The notes under the pieces were generated by a model, which ran no database searches, was not told the origin of the DNA, and was given only the letters and a program-made list of their open reading frames with translations. Positions 9,401 through 17,767 of a DNA stretch of 64,000 nt are shown in pieces. The position numbers were made by a program, and so were the translations under genes. How positions within the stretch are numbered: the first letter of the stretch is position 1; every line of letters starts with the position of its first letter. Source of the stretch: a virus; IMG/VR virus record IMGVR_UViG_3300046694_000148, positions 1-64,000 of that record; one strand, written 5' to 3'.

Positions 9401-11373
9401 AAGCGAAGATCGCGCAGCAGGGCCAGTTCGCCGTTGACCGCGCAATCAGTGCAGCGCGCGATAAAAGCTGGTATCAGCAGGGCTACGGCGCGATGACCAA
9501 CGACAAGGTGAAGGACGCACTCGCGCGCCGCAAAGAGTCCATCGACAACCCGCCAGTATCGAGCGGCGCAACGCCTGATCCCGGCGATCCAGATAACTCG
9601 CGTCAAATGCTGGCGACCCTGAAGAAGAAGCTGGACACCGAAGACCAGAAGAACGAGCGCCAGTCCCGCCTCGCGCGCCTGAAGGCCGAGAAGGGCGACC
9701 TGGCCGAGCGCCTGGAGATCATCAAGGAGCCGTTCGACGAACTGCGGAAACAGTACGCCGACACGATCAAGGACACCGAGGCCAAGAACAAGGCTATCGC
9801 AATGGTCGATGCGTCGTATGCGAAGGCCGCCGCTGTCGAGCGCCAGAAGTACGCGAACGAGCAGGCCAAGAACGGCGAGTCGGCCGCGAAGCGGGCACAG
9901 ACCCTCATCGAGCAGATCCGCACGCGCATCGACGAGGCGCAGAAGGAGATCGCCGACAAGGAAGCGAAGCAAGATCCGACCGAGCCGTTCGAGAAGCGCC
10001 TGGCCGCGCACGCCGCTGCTGTCGGCAAAGCGTACGACAAGATGGCGACTGACATTGCGAAACTGCGCCCGCTCGATCCGAAGCAAGCCGCCGAGTTCGA
10101 CAAGGTGCTGGCGAAGATCAAGGAGCAGCGCAAGGCTGTCGAAGACGTGAACTTCACCCGCGAAGAAGCGAACCGCCTGCTGGACGAGTACAACAAAAAG
10201 CAGGGCATCCTGAACAACAACCTGGCCGCAATCAAGGCCGAGGAAGACAACGGGAAAATCTCGCATGGCGACGCGCTGGCGCAGGCGAACAAGCAGGTGC
10301 AGGATCTCGGTCCCGGCATCGAAGCGGCTGGCAACAAGGCCCTGGAGTTTGCGACGAAATTCGCGGATAAGCTGGACCCCACGCGCTTTGCCGAGATCGC
10401 GTCCACGATCCGTCAGGGCATGGCGAAGAACGGCACCGACGCGCAGATCGCGCTGAACATGATGAACGCCGAGCAGACCCACCTCAACGATCTGCTGGCG
10501 GCGCAGGAACGCGAGTACGACGCGATCCATCTGAAACGGCAACTCGGATTCATCGACGCGAATCAGGAAGTCGAGCAGATCAACTCGGTTACGGCGAAAT
10601 ACGCGGTCAGCATCCAGACCCTCGCGCAAAACCTGCTGAACTTCATCAGCATCGTGAAGCAGAAAGGCGGCATGACGCCCGAGCAGTTGGCCCCGATGGA
10701 AGCTGCCGCGACCAGGGTGCTCCAGACCTCGCAGGCTGGCATCGTGCAGGCGAAGGAATGGGAGACGACCCTGGTGCAGTCCATCGCGCAGAACGGCGTC
10801 ACGGCGTTTGACCAGATGGCTCAGTCCATCGGCAAGGTCATCACCGGACAGCAGGGTATCGGCGAAGGCTTCCGTGGAATGATGGCCGCGTCGGCGCAGT
10901 TCTTCGCATCGCTGCTGAAGGACATTGCGATGGCGATCCTGCGCATGCAGATCCTCAAGCTGCTGCAAGGCATGGGCGGCGGCATCGGCGGTGCGGCAAC
11001 CGCGCTGCTGGGCGGACACCATACTGGCGGTATCGCTGGCGGCCAGGCCACCTTCAGCCGCGCAGTGCCGGTTTCGTCGATGGCCGGGGCGATCCGCTAC
11101 CATACTGGCGGCATCGCGGGCCTGGCCCCGAACGAGGTGCCTGCGGTGCTCCAGCGCGGCGAAGAAGTCTTGACCCGCGACGATCCGCGCCACGTCCTGA
11201 ACCTGGGCAAGCAAGTTGGCAGCATGGCCTCGCAAGCCGCGCAGCCGCAACGCTTCGTGCTCGTGGACGACCGCGCAATGGTGCCGCAGGCGATGGCCTC
11301 GTCGGAAGGCGAGAAGGTCACGCTGGTCCACCTGAAGAACAACCTGCCAACGCTCAAGCAGTGGCTCAGATAA
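6481..11373 (+). CDS. Tape measure protein
   Basis: This 1630-residue protein is the longest in the window. The first 530 residues are almost uninterrupted Ala/Gln/Glu/Lys-rich helix suited to coiled coil. Residues about 550-770 match the tape_meas_nterm (TIGR02675) domain, including the diagnostic GTIQAEELRGQLGDRLPGAF. Hydrophobic stretches near 825-840 and 900-920 could insert in the host membrane. A second coiled region spans about 1040-1330. The C-terminus has the HTGGIAG and PNEVPAVLQRGEEVLTRDD motifs typical of tape measures. At roughly 0.15 nm per residue the tail would be about 240 nm (inference). It overlaps the chaperone fusion stop by 8 bases. Confidence 0.93.
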   Translation: MANTTTDVELRIRASNYSRKAAKEVVDDLKRMTDAQDAQIEAAKNGTVAMQQLEKSYTEIEAAAKALVGQNSLIKLFQAQGSAISELEARLAAARKAQQDYQATAARGAQGMSYNEFKSKNLADFTKAEGSHAAAMARISTEWTAYKASLDAGSESQAKSAAEAKKLAQAVAATEKELARAQGRIETTKAKMSEFGIDTADVAAAQQKIVAAVNTANAALERQEQAINMNDAHAAQRKAAADAIAQREQQIKVDNQFAAAERDVAAALMAERRAQQEANEAAAMNRAQQQAEVDILFSNAQRQAAEELNKKTAAINAQRLALQQAADQAERMSRGASATARGQGPVSTPNLAGQIRDIQNPADAAVRSVAGLESSIAGLETRVTEIRGPVKNYREALDEATRAQRALLDIAGRVDAYQRQQTALRAAGTDFGRAQAAVRALVAEMRSANAGDDVTSRLARAQSTLQAAAQRLGNVRTEARAMQAALQAAGVDTNNLTSAEQQLVAQANRATAAVNTLNAAYRRHGAAADDAGSRVLSWFGGSNGRTTLSYFQRMRGELLGLATSFVGLNAAIEGGKKTLDAYNNNQAILSRLTIANGGDTRKAADEFKYLEAQADRIGFVFSKISPAYTKFAIAAREAGFTTQQTHFAFEQIAGSAVKARLSTDELEGVMKAFEQMMSKGTIQAEELRGQLGDRLPGAFQIAARAANMTVEQFTKAVSDGKIGSDQVISIARELGKTYGAAQAGTETLLVAQARFENATNRFLSNTAKGGFVQAYQELLNKLTTMLNDGTADKFASALSTALTAVVDVLKFCADNANGLKLAFEALIAVKVVAWLFTLPGLFKTLRNEIMLARAEIAALELWMNRATAANALSAALGAGGLTGVLGRLAPVLRATTALLIGMARAIPQFALAAVAGEAINYAIDKYDENSVDGLAKTIDAGTQAMKEAYAARAAYDAARGTKDEAAMKAEYDRKAKIAQQGQFAVDRAISAARDKSWYQQGYGAMTNDKVKDALARRKESIDNPPVSSGATPDPGDPDNSRQMLATLKKKLDTEDQKNERQSRLARLKAEKGDLAERLEIIKEPFDELRKQYADTIKDTEAKNKAIAMVDASYAKAAAVERQKYANEQAKNGESAAKRAQTLIEQIRTRIDEAQKEIADKEAKQDPTEPFEKRLAAHAAAVGKAYDKMATDIAKLRPLDPKQAAEFDKVLAKIKEQRKAVEDVNFTREEANRLLDEYNKKQGILNNNLAAIKAEEDNGKISHGDALAQANKQVQDLGPGIEAAGNKALEFATKFADKLDPTRFAEIASTIRQGMAKNGTDAQIALNMMNAEQTHLNDLLAAQEREYDAIHLKRQLGFIDANQEVEQINSVTAKYAVSIQTLAQNLLNFISIVKQKGGMTPEQLAPMEAAATRVLQTSQAGIVQAKEWETTLVQSIAQNGVTAFDQMAQSIGKVITGQQGIGEGFRGMMAASAQFFASLLKDIAMAILRMQILKLLQGMGGGIGGAATALLGGHHTGGIAGGQATFSRAVPVSSMAGAIRYHTGGIAGLAPNEVPAVLQRGEEVLTRDDPRHVLNLGKQVGSMASQAAQPQRFVLVDDRAMVPQAMASSEGEKVTLVHLKNNLPTLKQWLR

Positions 11374-11386
11374 GGAGAAAATAGTA

Positions 11387-13048
11387 ATGCTGCGCACCCC
11401 CTTCGACTTCACCATCGACCCGCCATCGGAATTCGGCGAGAAGATGGTGTCGGTGGCAGATCCAATCGGTTCGGCAGGGGGTGCTCGCACCTTTTACCTG
11501 TCGCGCCGGTTCAACTTCACCGAAGGCATCTACACCTTCATCATGACGGCCGACGACGCGGCGACGCTGTGGCTCGGTACGTCGCAGTTCGACAGCCGCG
11601 TGATCGCGTCCTGCACCCTGGCCGAGCCGAGCATGGCCGCTCAGTACATTCCGCAGGGCGAGTATCGCATCGACGTGATCCTGCAAAACCTGCCTGTCGC
11701 GCCGACGCCGTGCTACTTCACCCTGGTCATCCTCGACGCCGAGGGCAAGACCGTCTACGCATCGGATAAAACCGACTGGCTGCTGGACGACACCGCGATC
11801 AGCGACGACGACATTCCCGAAACCGACGACGTGCGCTTCAGCCTGCCGGTGTTCTCGCTTCTGCCGAACTGGGAAAGCGGCATCACCGAGCGCCTGGTCT
11901 GGATGACGGATCTGATGGCGAGCGAGACGGACGCCGAGCAGCGCCGGTCAGTGCGCCGCAACGCGCGCCGTCAGTTCGAGGCATCGTTCTTGCGCCAGCG
12001 CGCGCAACGTGGCCGCCTCGACTCGTTCTTCGTCGGTGTCGGTGCATCGAGCTTCATGGTGCCGCTGTGGCACGAACAGGTCCGCATGACGGACGGCATC
12101 GACATGGAAGCGACAGGCGTGACCCTGGACCACATCGAAATGCGCGAGTTCCGCAAAGGCGATCTGGTCTTCGTGAACAACGGCGACCCCGACGACTTCG
12201 ACATCTTGCAGGTCGGTGACATCGAGGCCACGCGCTTCTCGTGGGCCTTCCCGCCGAGGCGTACCTGGCCGGTCGGCACCCGCATCTATCCGATGCGCCA
12301 GGCCCGCATCTATTCCCAGCCGCCGCAGATGACGAACATCACTGACACGGTGGCGCGCGCTCAAGTCCTTTTCGACCTCGACGAGCCTTACTACGTCGAA
12401 GCATCGTTCGGATCAAACGCGGGCGGCCAACCACTGTTCCGCTTTTCGCCTGACTGGACGGACGGCCTCACCGTGGACTACTCGCGCAAGTCGTACACCC
12501 TGGACAATCAGAGCGGATCGCCATACGTGATCGACCACGGCAAGTTCACCACGACGGCCACGCAGGCGAAACTGCGGCTGTTCGGGCGCACGCAGGCATT
12601 CGCGTTCCGGCAGTTCATCCAGGCGGCGCGCGGCCGGTCCAAGAAATTCATGTGCCCGACCTTCACGAGCGACGTGTACCCGCGCGGCGACATCGACGGT
12701 GGCAACCTGCTGAAGATCCACGCGCAGGGCTTCCGCGAGGCCATGTCTTCGCCGCAGCCGCTTCGCACGATGCTGGCCTTCCAGTTCTACAACGGCGCGC
12801 CTACGATCTATCGCAACGTGGTCGATGCGCACGCCGAGTACGACGGCCTGAAATCCGTGGGCGAGACGCTTACCCTGGACGGCGCGCTGCCGTCGATTAA
12901 ACTCGCGGACCTCAAGCGGATCTCGTTCGTCGTTGAGACACGGTTCGATCAGGACCAGATCGAGATCCACCACCCGGCAACCAATCAGGTGAGCATCGAC
13001 GTGGCCGTCGTGCTGCACCAGTTCAGCGACAAGAGGATTGCGCAATGA
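11387..13048 (+). CDS. Distal/minor tail protein with PA14-like N-terminus
   Basis: This 553-residue protein follows the tape measure, where distal tail proteins lie. Residues about 40-75 read GIYTFIMTADDAATLWLGTS, resembling the F-x-x-x-A-D-D-x-x-x-L-W-x-x signature of PA14 carbohydrate-binding domains. The middle (about 200-320) has a V-P-L-W-H-E-Q strand and G-D-x-V-x-V segments as in phage minor tail proteins. An AAGGAG ribosome site precedes the ATG. It overlaps the next gene by ATGA. A role in tail tip assembly, possibly with glycan contact, is inferred. Confidence 0.6.
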   Translation: MLRTPFDFTIDPPSEFGEKMVSVADPIGSAGGARTFYLSRRFNFTEGIYTFIMTADDAATLWLGTSQFDSRVIASCTLAEPSMAAQYIPQGEYRIDVILQNLPVAPTPCYFTLVILDAEGKTVYASDKTDWLLDDTAISDDDIPETDDVRFSLPVFSLLPNWESGITERLVWMTDLMASETDAEQRRSVRRNARRQFEASFLRQRAQRGRLDSFFVGVGASSFMVPLWHEQVRMTDGIDMEATGVTLDHIEMREFRKGDLVFVNNGDPDDFDILQVGDIEATRFSWAFPPRRTWPVGTRIYPMRQARIYSQPPQMTNITDTVARAQVLFDLDEPYYVEASFGSNAGGQPLFRFSPDWTDGLTVDYSRKSYTLDNQSGSPYVIDHGKFTTTATQAKLRLFGRTQAFAFRQFIQAARGRSKKFMCPTFTSDVYPRGDIDGGNLLKIHAQGFREAMSSPQPLRTMLAFQFYNGAPTIYRNVVDAHAEYDGLKSVGETLTLDGALPSIKLADLKRISFVVETRFDQDQIEIHHPATNQVSIDVAVVLHQFSDKRIAQ

Positions 13049-13860
13049 GTTTTGCAGTTATCGAGACAAGCAACGACGGCGGACGCCCCGTTTATCTTTA
13101 TGCCTTCGCCATCGGATCGGCGACTTTCCGGTACACCTCGGCCGACACGGATCTCACCGTGGACGGCTATCTGTGGAAGTCGGTAGCCATCGAAGACGAC
13201 GGCGTAAAACTGACCGGCGACGCGAACACGGACGGCCTGACTATCACCGCGCCGAACACCATCGCGCCGGTCCAGATGTTCTACGGCACGCCACCGTCGA
13301 TGTCGATCATGGTCCGCATCTTCCACTACCACGAAGGCGACTCGCAGTCGGTACTCGGCTACATGGGCGAACTGCTTCAGGTGAATCAGCCGCAGCCAGG
13401 TACAGCAACCCTCACCTGCGGCACGATCAGCGCGTCGATGCAACGCGACGGCCTGCGTCTCGGCTGGCAGCGGACGTGCCCGTATGCCCTCTTCGACCCG
13501 CTGAACTGCAAGGTGGACAAGACCGCTTTCGGCCAGCAGGTGATCGTGAAGGACGTGGTGGGCAGCACCGTCGAATTCCAGGGGATGACCGGCGCTGACG
13601 GCAAGTTCGACGGCGGCTTCATCCAATGGGAACACCCCTCGCGCGGCACCGAATTCCTGGGCATCGAGCAGCAGATGGGCATCACCTGCGAAATGTTCGG
13701 CATGACCGACGCTCTATACTACGGCCTCAAAGCGACTGCGTACCCCGGCTGTGATCGAACGGTGGCAACGTGCGCGTCGAAATTCAACAATCTGGACAAC
13801 CACGGCGGCGTGCCTGACCTTCCCGGCAAGTCACCCTTCGATGGAGATCCAGTTTTCTAG
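13045..13860 (+). CDS. DUF2163/Phage_BR0599 tail protein
   Basis: This 271-residue protein fits the DUF2163 plus Phage_BR0599 family of tail tip proteins. The N-terminal beta domain has F-R-Y-T-S-A-D-x-D-L-T-V-D-G. The C-terminal half has W-Q-R-T-C-P-Y-A-L-F-D-P-L-N-C and ends with PGCDRTVATCASKFNNLDNH followed by G-G-V-P-x-x-P-G. These conserved Cys and His residues suggest a bound metal. It overlaps the upstream gene by ATGA, so both are probably made in fixed ratio. Confidence 0.8.
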   Translation: MSFAVIETSNDGGRPVYLYAFAIGSATFRYTSADTDLTVDGYLWKSVAIEDDGVKLTGDANTDGLTITAPNTIAPVQMFYGTPPSMSIMVRIFHYHEGDSQSVLGYMGELLQVNQPQPGTATLTCGTISASMQRDGLRLGWQRTCPYALFDPLNCKVDKTAFGQQVIVKDVVGSTVEFQGMTGADGKFDGGFIQWEHPSRGTEFLGIEQQMGITCEMFGMTDALYYGLKATAYPGCDRTVATCASKFNNLDNHGGVPDLPGKSPFDGDPVF

Positions 13861-13872
13861 GGAGTCTTTAAA

Positions 13873-14109
13873 GTGACAATCGGCTGGGCAATTTTCATGC
13901 TGGTTGCGTCGTACATCATCAGCTACGCGACGCAACCGAAACAAGAAGGTGCAAAGCCGACCGCATTCGAGGACATCGACTTCCCGCAGGCCAACGAGGG
14001 CACGCCGCAAGCCGTGATCTTCGGCGACTGCTGGTCGGGCGATTGGATGGTCCTCGCGGTCGGCAACTACAGGGTCGAAGAGATCCACGCGGGCGGGGGC
14101 AAGAAGTGA
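13873..14109 (+). CDS. Small tail-tip-associated membrane-anchored protein
   Basis: This 78-residue protein uses a GTG start with a GGAG site about 9 bases upstream. Residues 3-19 (IGWAIFMLVASYIISYA) form a hydrophobic segment. The rest (ANEGTPQAVIFGDCWSGDWM) resembles the start of phage tail-tip proteins, where an E-G-T-P-x-x-V-I-F-G motif is common. It overlaps the next gene by GTGA. It may be one piece of a split tail-tip protein; a signal-anchor role is an alternative. Confidence 0.55.
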   Translation: MTIGWAIFMLVASYIISYATQPKQEGAKPTAFEDIDFPQANEGTPQAVIFGDCWSGDWMVLAVGNYRVEEIHAGGGKK

Positions 14110-14324
14110 CGACCGTTCGCATCCGACATGTTCGCCAGGCCAATCTCTGCGCAAGCGGAACGCGCGCCTGGTTCCAACGATACAACATCGACTACACGCA
14201 CTTCCTCAAGCACGGCATCGACGCCGAAGTTCTCATCGCTACGGGCGATCACTTCGCGCATGTGGTCGTCGAGAAAGCGAAGGCGGAAGAAGGCGCACAA
14301 CTGAAAGAGGCGAAGAATGGGTAA
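14106..14324 (+). CDS. Small conserved protein upstream of the tail tip gene
   Basis: This 72-residue protein starts at GTG 14106, overlapping the previous stop (GTGA). I chose this over longer upstream options because of that coupling. It has the pattern V-R-I-R-H-x-R-x-A-N-L-C-x-x-G, then F-L-K-H-G-I-D-A, then A-T-G-D, which I recognise as recurring in short proteins beside tail tip genes of betaproteobacterial phages. It ends 8 bases inside the next gene. Its function is unknown. Confidence 0.6.
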   Translation: MTTVRIRHVRQANLCASGTRAWFQRYNIDYTHFLKHGIDAEVLIATGDHFAHVVVEKAKAEEGAQLKEAKNG

Positions 14325-15891
14325 GGGTAGCGATCCGGTAACAGGCTACAAGTACAGCTTCGGCATCCACATGGGGATCAGCCGAGGCCCGGTCAATGCA
14401 CTGGTCGGAATCAAGGTCGGCGACAAGACAGCATGGGAAGGCAACGTCACTGCGTCGGGCGACGTGTCGATCAACATGCCTGACCTGTTTGGCGGCGACA
14501 AGTCGGAAGGCGGCATCGTCGGCACGCTGAAGGTCCTGATGGGCACGCCGACGCAGACCGCGCCTGGCGTACTTACCGCGATGCTTGGTCACGCTCTGCC
14601 GGGCTTCCGCCGCATGTTCACCGCGTTCTACGACGGTCAGATCTCGTCGAACTCGGCATACCCGAAAGCCTGGAAGTTCCGCGTCCGTCGCACCACCGAG
14701 GGATGGGATGGCGCACCCTGGTATCCCGAAAAGGCGATGATCCTGATGCACGGCCCGGCGAAGACCACGACCCGCTACGTGCCGAAGCGCCTGAACCTCG
14801 ACGGTGAACTGGGCGGAACGATGAGCGACGCCTTCAACGGCGCGATGACGCAGTACGAGGACGAGACGTACGACACCGAGACGTTCACCAACACGCCCGA
14901 CATTCACGCCATGAACCCGGCGCACATGATCTACGAGTGCATGACGAACCGCGAGTGGGGCCGGGGCCTGCCTGCTGAAACGCTCGACATCGGATCGTTC
15001 ACGCGCGCAGCCGACGCGCTGTTTGAAGAGGGCTTCGGCCTGTGCATGCGCTGGAGTCGCCGCGACAGCATCGAGTCGTTCGTGCAGAGCGTGATCGACC
15101 ACATCGGCGCTGTCATCTACTCCGACCGCGCCACCGCGCTCATCACGCTCAAGCTGATCCGCAAGGACTACGACGCAAGCACGCTGCCGATCTTCGACAC
15201 GAACTCGGGCCTGCTTGCGATCACCGAGAACGAAGTGGCCGCAATGGGGCCTGCCGTCAACGAAGTCGTGGTCGAGTACACCGACCCGATCAGCGGTGAG
15301 ACGCGCACGAAGAACGCGCAGAACCTCGCGTCGCTCCAGGCATCGAAGGGCATCTTCAACTCGATCAAGAAGACGTACAGCGGCATCCCGACCGTCGAAC
15401 TGGCCGGGCGCGTCGCACAGCGGGATCTCCGCATGAACGCTATCGCGCTGCGCCGCTTCACGATCACGATGGACCGTAGCGGCTGGCGCGTCTCGCCTGG
15501 CGACGTGCTGCGCATCCGTGACATCGTGCGCGGCATCCGTGATGTGATCGTGCGCGTCGGTCGCGTCGAAGACGGCACGCTGACGAAGGGCACCATCACC
15601 ATCACCGCAGTGCAGGACGTGTTCGGTCTGCCGCTGGCGTCGTTCACCGGCAATCAGCCACCAGGCGGCGTGCGGCCGGTCACGATCCCGAAGCTGGCGC
15701 GCCACCGCGCATTCGAGGTGCCGTACTTCCTGCTGCGCGGCGCATTGCGCCCGGCCGACTTCGAGTTCATCGACGACGACTCGGGTTTCCTGGGCACCGT
15801 GGTCGAGAAGCCGACCGACCTCTCGCTGGGCTACAACCTGTACGTGAAGCCGAGCGCGCCGACCCCTGACGATCTCCCACCGACTACCTGA
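14317..15891 (+). CDS. Tail tip/central hub protein (TipJ-like)
   Basis: This 524-residue protein is a phage tail tip attachment protein. It has an early G-Y-K-Y-S-F-G-I-H-M-G-I-S-R-G-P-V-N strand, a W-K-F-R-V-R-R-T-T-E-G-W-D-G-x-P-W-Y-P-E segment (about 120-140), a middle with M-N-P-A-H-M-I-Y-E-C-M-T-N-R-E-W-G, and a hub-like strand series at about 380-450. These are hallmarks of hub proteins in phages where lambda J is reduced. It lies between DUF2163 and fibre genes. It probably forms the distal cone that connects the fibres. Confidence 0.75.
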   Translation: MGKGSDPVTGYKYSFGIHMGISRGPVNALVGIKVGDKTAWEGNVTASGDVSINMPDLFGGDKSEGGIVGTLKVLMGTPTQTAPGVLTAMLGHALPGFRRMFTAFYDGQISSNSAYPKAWKFRVRRTTEGWDGAPWYPEKAMILMHGPAKTTTRYVPKRLNLDGELGGTMSDAFNGAMTQYEDETYDTETFTNTPDIHAMNPAHMIYECMTNREWGRGLPAETLDIGSFTRAADALFEEGFGLCMRWSRRDSIESFVQSVIDHIGAVIYSDRATALITLKLIRKDYDASTLPIFDTNSGLLAITENEVAAMGPAVNEVVVEYTDPISGETRTKNAQNLASLQASKGIFNSIKKTYSGIPTVELAGRVAQRDLRMNAIALRRFTITMDRSGWRVSPGDVLRIRDIVRGIRDVIVRVGRVEDGTLTKGTITITAVQDVFGLPLASFTGNQPPGGVRPVTIPKLARHRAFEVPYFLLRGALRPADFEFIDDDSGFLGTVVEKPTDLSLGYNLYVKPSAPTPDDLPPTT

Positions 15892-15892
15892 C

Positions 15893-17698
15893 ATGGCAAA
15901 TAGCGAATACCAAAAAAGCGGCGGCGGCGGCTACGCCAGCTTGCTCAAACTCGACGCGGCGCTGAATCGCGTCGAAACCTCGATTCCGTTCACCGTGTCG
16001 AGCTTCGTGCGGCCTATCGAGCCTGGCATGGTCGTGATGATCGGCGACGAGATCATGTCCCTGGTCGCTGTCTACGACGCCAGCATCACGGTCAAGCGCG
16101 GCTGTGCCGACACGATCCCTGCCGAGCACGAGGCTGGCCTGATTGTCTGGATCTTCGATGCTGCCGCTGTCGGCCGCGACCTGAAGGAATGGAACGCGGG
16201 CGAGACGATTGGCGTGAAGGTGCAGCCGTACACCGTGGCTGGTGCGCTGCCGCTTACCGACATCTACCCGATGGGTATCGAATTCGACTTCCGCTTCGCG
16301 CGGCCGTACCCGCCAGCGCAGATGAAGGCGAACGCGGCACCCTGGTTCTCGAACCCGACCGTGAACGACGCGACGCCGATGCTGCACCTCACCTGGGTCC
16401 ACCGCGACCGCGTGCTGCAAGCCGACCAACTCATCGGCCACGACGACGGATCGGTCGGCCCCGAGCCTGGCGTCACCTACACCATGCGCGTCTACCACTC
16501 CGTCAGCGGCGCGCTGGTACGCGAGGAAACCGGCATCAGCGGCACCGACTTCACCTACCCGCGCTCGCAGGCCACGTTCGACCAGGGCCAGCCGAGCGAC
16601 GTGGTGAACCCGCGCTTCACCTTCACCGCCGTGCGGGACGGCATCGAGTCGTTCCAGCACTACGAGGGCACATTCACGCTGACCCCGAAGTACCCGCTCG
16701 ACTCGAACTACCTGCTGTCCGAGAATCGCGTGGTCGAGTCGCCATACTTCATGAACGTCACGCAGCAGTACGGCGAGAACGCGCACGCCTACGCCGTGGC
16801 CGCCAGGCCGAGTGATCGCCAGTCGGACATGTTCTCGCTGTTCGCGCTTAACTCGCCTCTCGGTGCAGCGGACTACACGCCCTGGCTCACCATCGACTAC
16901 CGCCTGCCGGAACTCGAAACGATCATCAACGTGCGGTCGTCATCGCTGTTCGATGGTGTGGAAATCTCGGGCGATCTGGTCGGCAAGATCGCGCTCATCG
17001 ACGACGAGTACGTGACGGTGCAGCGGGTCATCAGCGACAAGCAGATCGAGGTGGCGCGCGGCTGCGGCGATAGCATCCCTGCCGTGCATGCTGCCGGTGC
17101 TCGCCTGTGGTTCGTCGAGGGCTACGCCGCGTACGACTTCGTGGCGCGCGACGGACAGACCGTGCCGTACCAGATCGCGCCCGCAGTCTATGGTCCTGCA
17201 ATCCCGCTGGGCCAGCTTCCCTACACGATCCTGACGTTCGCCTCGCGCGCAGTGCGCCCGTATCCGCCCGGCCGCATCGTGGTCAACGGTCGCCCCTGGT
17301 TCGAGGAAGCGCAGGCCACCAGCGGCGATCCTGTCGTGTTCTCGTGGGCGCGCCGCAACCGCATCACGCAGGGCGCGCAGGCAGTCGGACATGCCGCACC
17401 TGACACCTTGCCGGAATCGGGACAGATGACGCACCTGTCGTTCTTCTACGAGATCCCAGCGGCGTCGCCTGGCAACCCGCCGACCGTGGTGTCGCTGCGC
17501 GAGGTGGACGTGTCGAGCGCGGGCATCGGCTACGCCTACACCTACGACCTCGCCCTGGTCGATGGCGACGCTGCTGGTCGCGCCCTCGGCGTGTGCGGGA
17601 CCGTGGTGATCCAGTGCCGGATCTCGTCGGTGCGCGCTGGCCTGCCGTCGATGCAGTCGTACGTGGTGCCGATCCGCGTTCCGTCGTATCCGTGCTAA
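15893..17698 (+). CDS. Long tail fibre/structural protein, paralogue A
   Basis: This 601-residue protein has an internal duplication. A unit with R-G-C-x-D-[ST]-[IV]-P-A-x-H-x-A-G appears near residues 66 and 388, and an R-P-Y-P-P segment followed by a P-W-F strand appears near 137 and 455. The following gene encodes an 808-residue relative with the same two-unit plan. No signal peptide or membrane segment is visible. It starts one base after the tail tip stop. By position it is a tail-tip-attached fibre or structural component; no enzymatic motif is seen. Confidence 0.55.
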   Translation: MANSEYQKSGGGGYASLLKLDAALNRVETSIPFTVSSFVRPIEPGMVVMIGDEIMSLVAVYDASITVKRGCADTIPAEHEAGLIVWIFDAAAVGRDLKEWNAGETIGVKVQPYTVAGALPLTDIYPMGIEFDFRFARPYPPAQMKANAAPWFSNPTVNDATPMLHLTWVHRDRVLQADQLIGHDDGSVGPEPGVTYTMRVYHSVSGALVREETGISGTDFTYPRSQATFDQGQPSDVVNPRFTFTAVRDGIESFQHYEGTFTLTPKYPLDSNYLLSENRVVESPYFMNVTQQYGENAHAYAVAARPSDRQSDMFSLFALNSPLGAADYTPWLTIDYRLPELETIINVRSSSLFDGVEISGDLVGKIALIDDEYVTVQRVISDKQIEVARGCGDSIPAVHAAGARLWFVEGYAAYDFVARDGQTVPYQIAPAVYGPAIPLGQLPYTILTFASRAVRPYPPGRIVVNGRPWFEEAQATSGDPVVFSWARRNRITQGAQAVGHAAPDTLPESGQMTHLSFFYEIPAASPGNPPTVVSLREVDVSSAGIGYAYTYDLALVDGDAAGRALGVCGTVVIQCRISSVRAGLPSMQSYVVPIRVPSYPC

Positions 17699-17702
17699 CG
17701 GT

Positions 17703-17765
17703 ATAAACAATATAAATCGAATAAACAGTATTAACTGAATAAATCATATAAACGATATAAACGAT
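17703..17765 (+). repeat. Seven tandem 9-bp AT-rich units (ATAAACNNT-type)
   Basis: Seven abutting 9-base units fill almost the whole gap between two fibre genes: ATAAACAAT, ATAAATCGA, ATAAACAGT, ATTAACTGA, ATAAATCAT, ATAAACGAT, ATAAACGAT. The tract is strikingly AT-rich in a GC-rich genome. It ends two bases before the ATG of the next gene, leaving no Shine-Dalgarno. It contains TATAAA-type boxes that could serve as -10 elements, but no clear -35. Confidence 0.85.
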
Positions 17766-17767
17766 TT

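Noticed and set aside
8476-11490. 1004-residue minus-strand open frame
   Set aside because: Antisense shadow of the tape measure gene; composition implausible and no motif.
14239-15894. 551-residue minus-strand open frame
   Set aside because: Antisense of the tail tip gene; an effect of codon bias.
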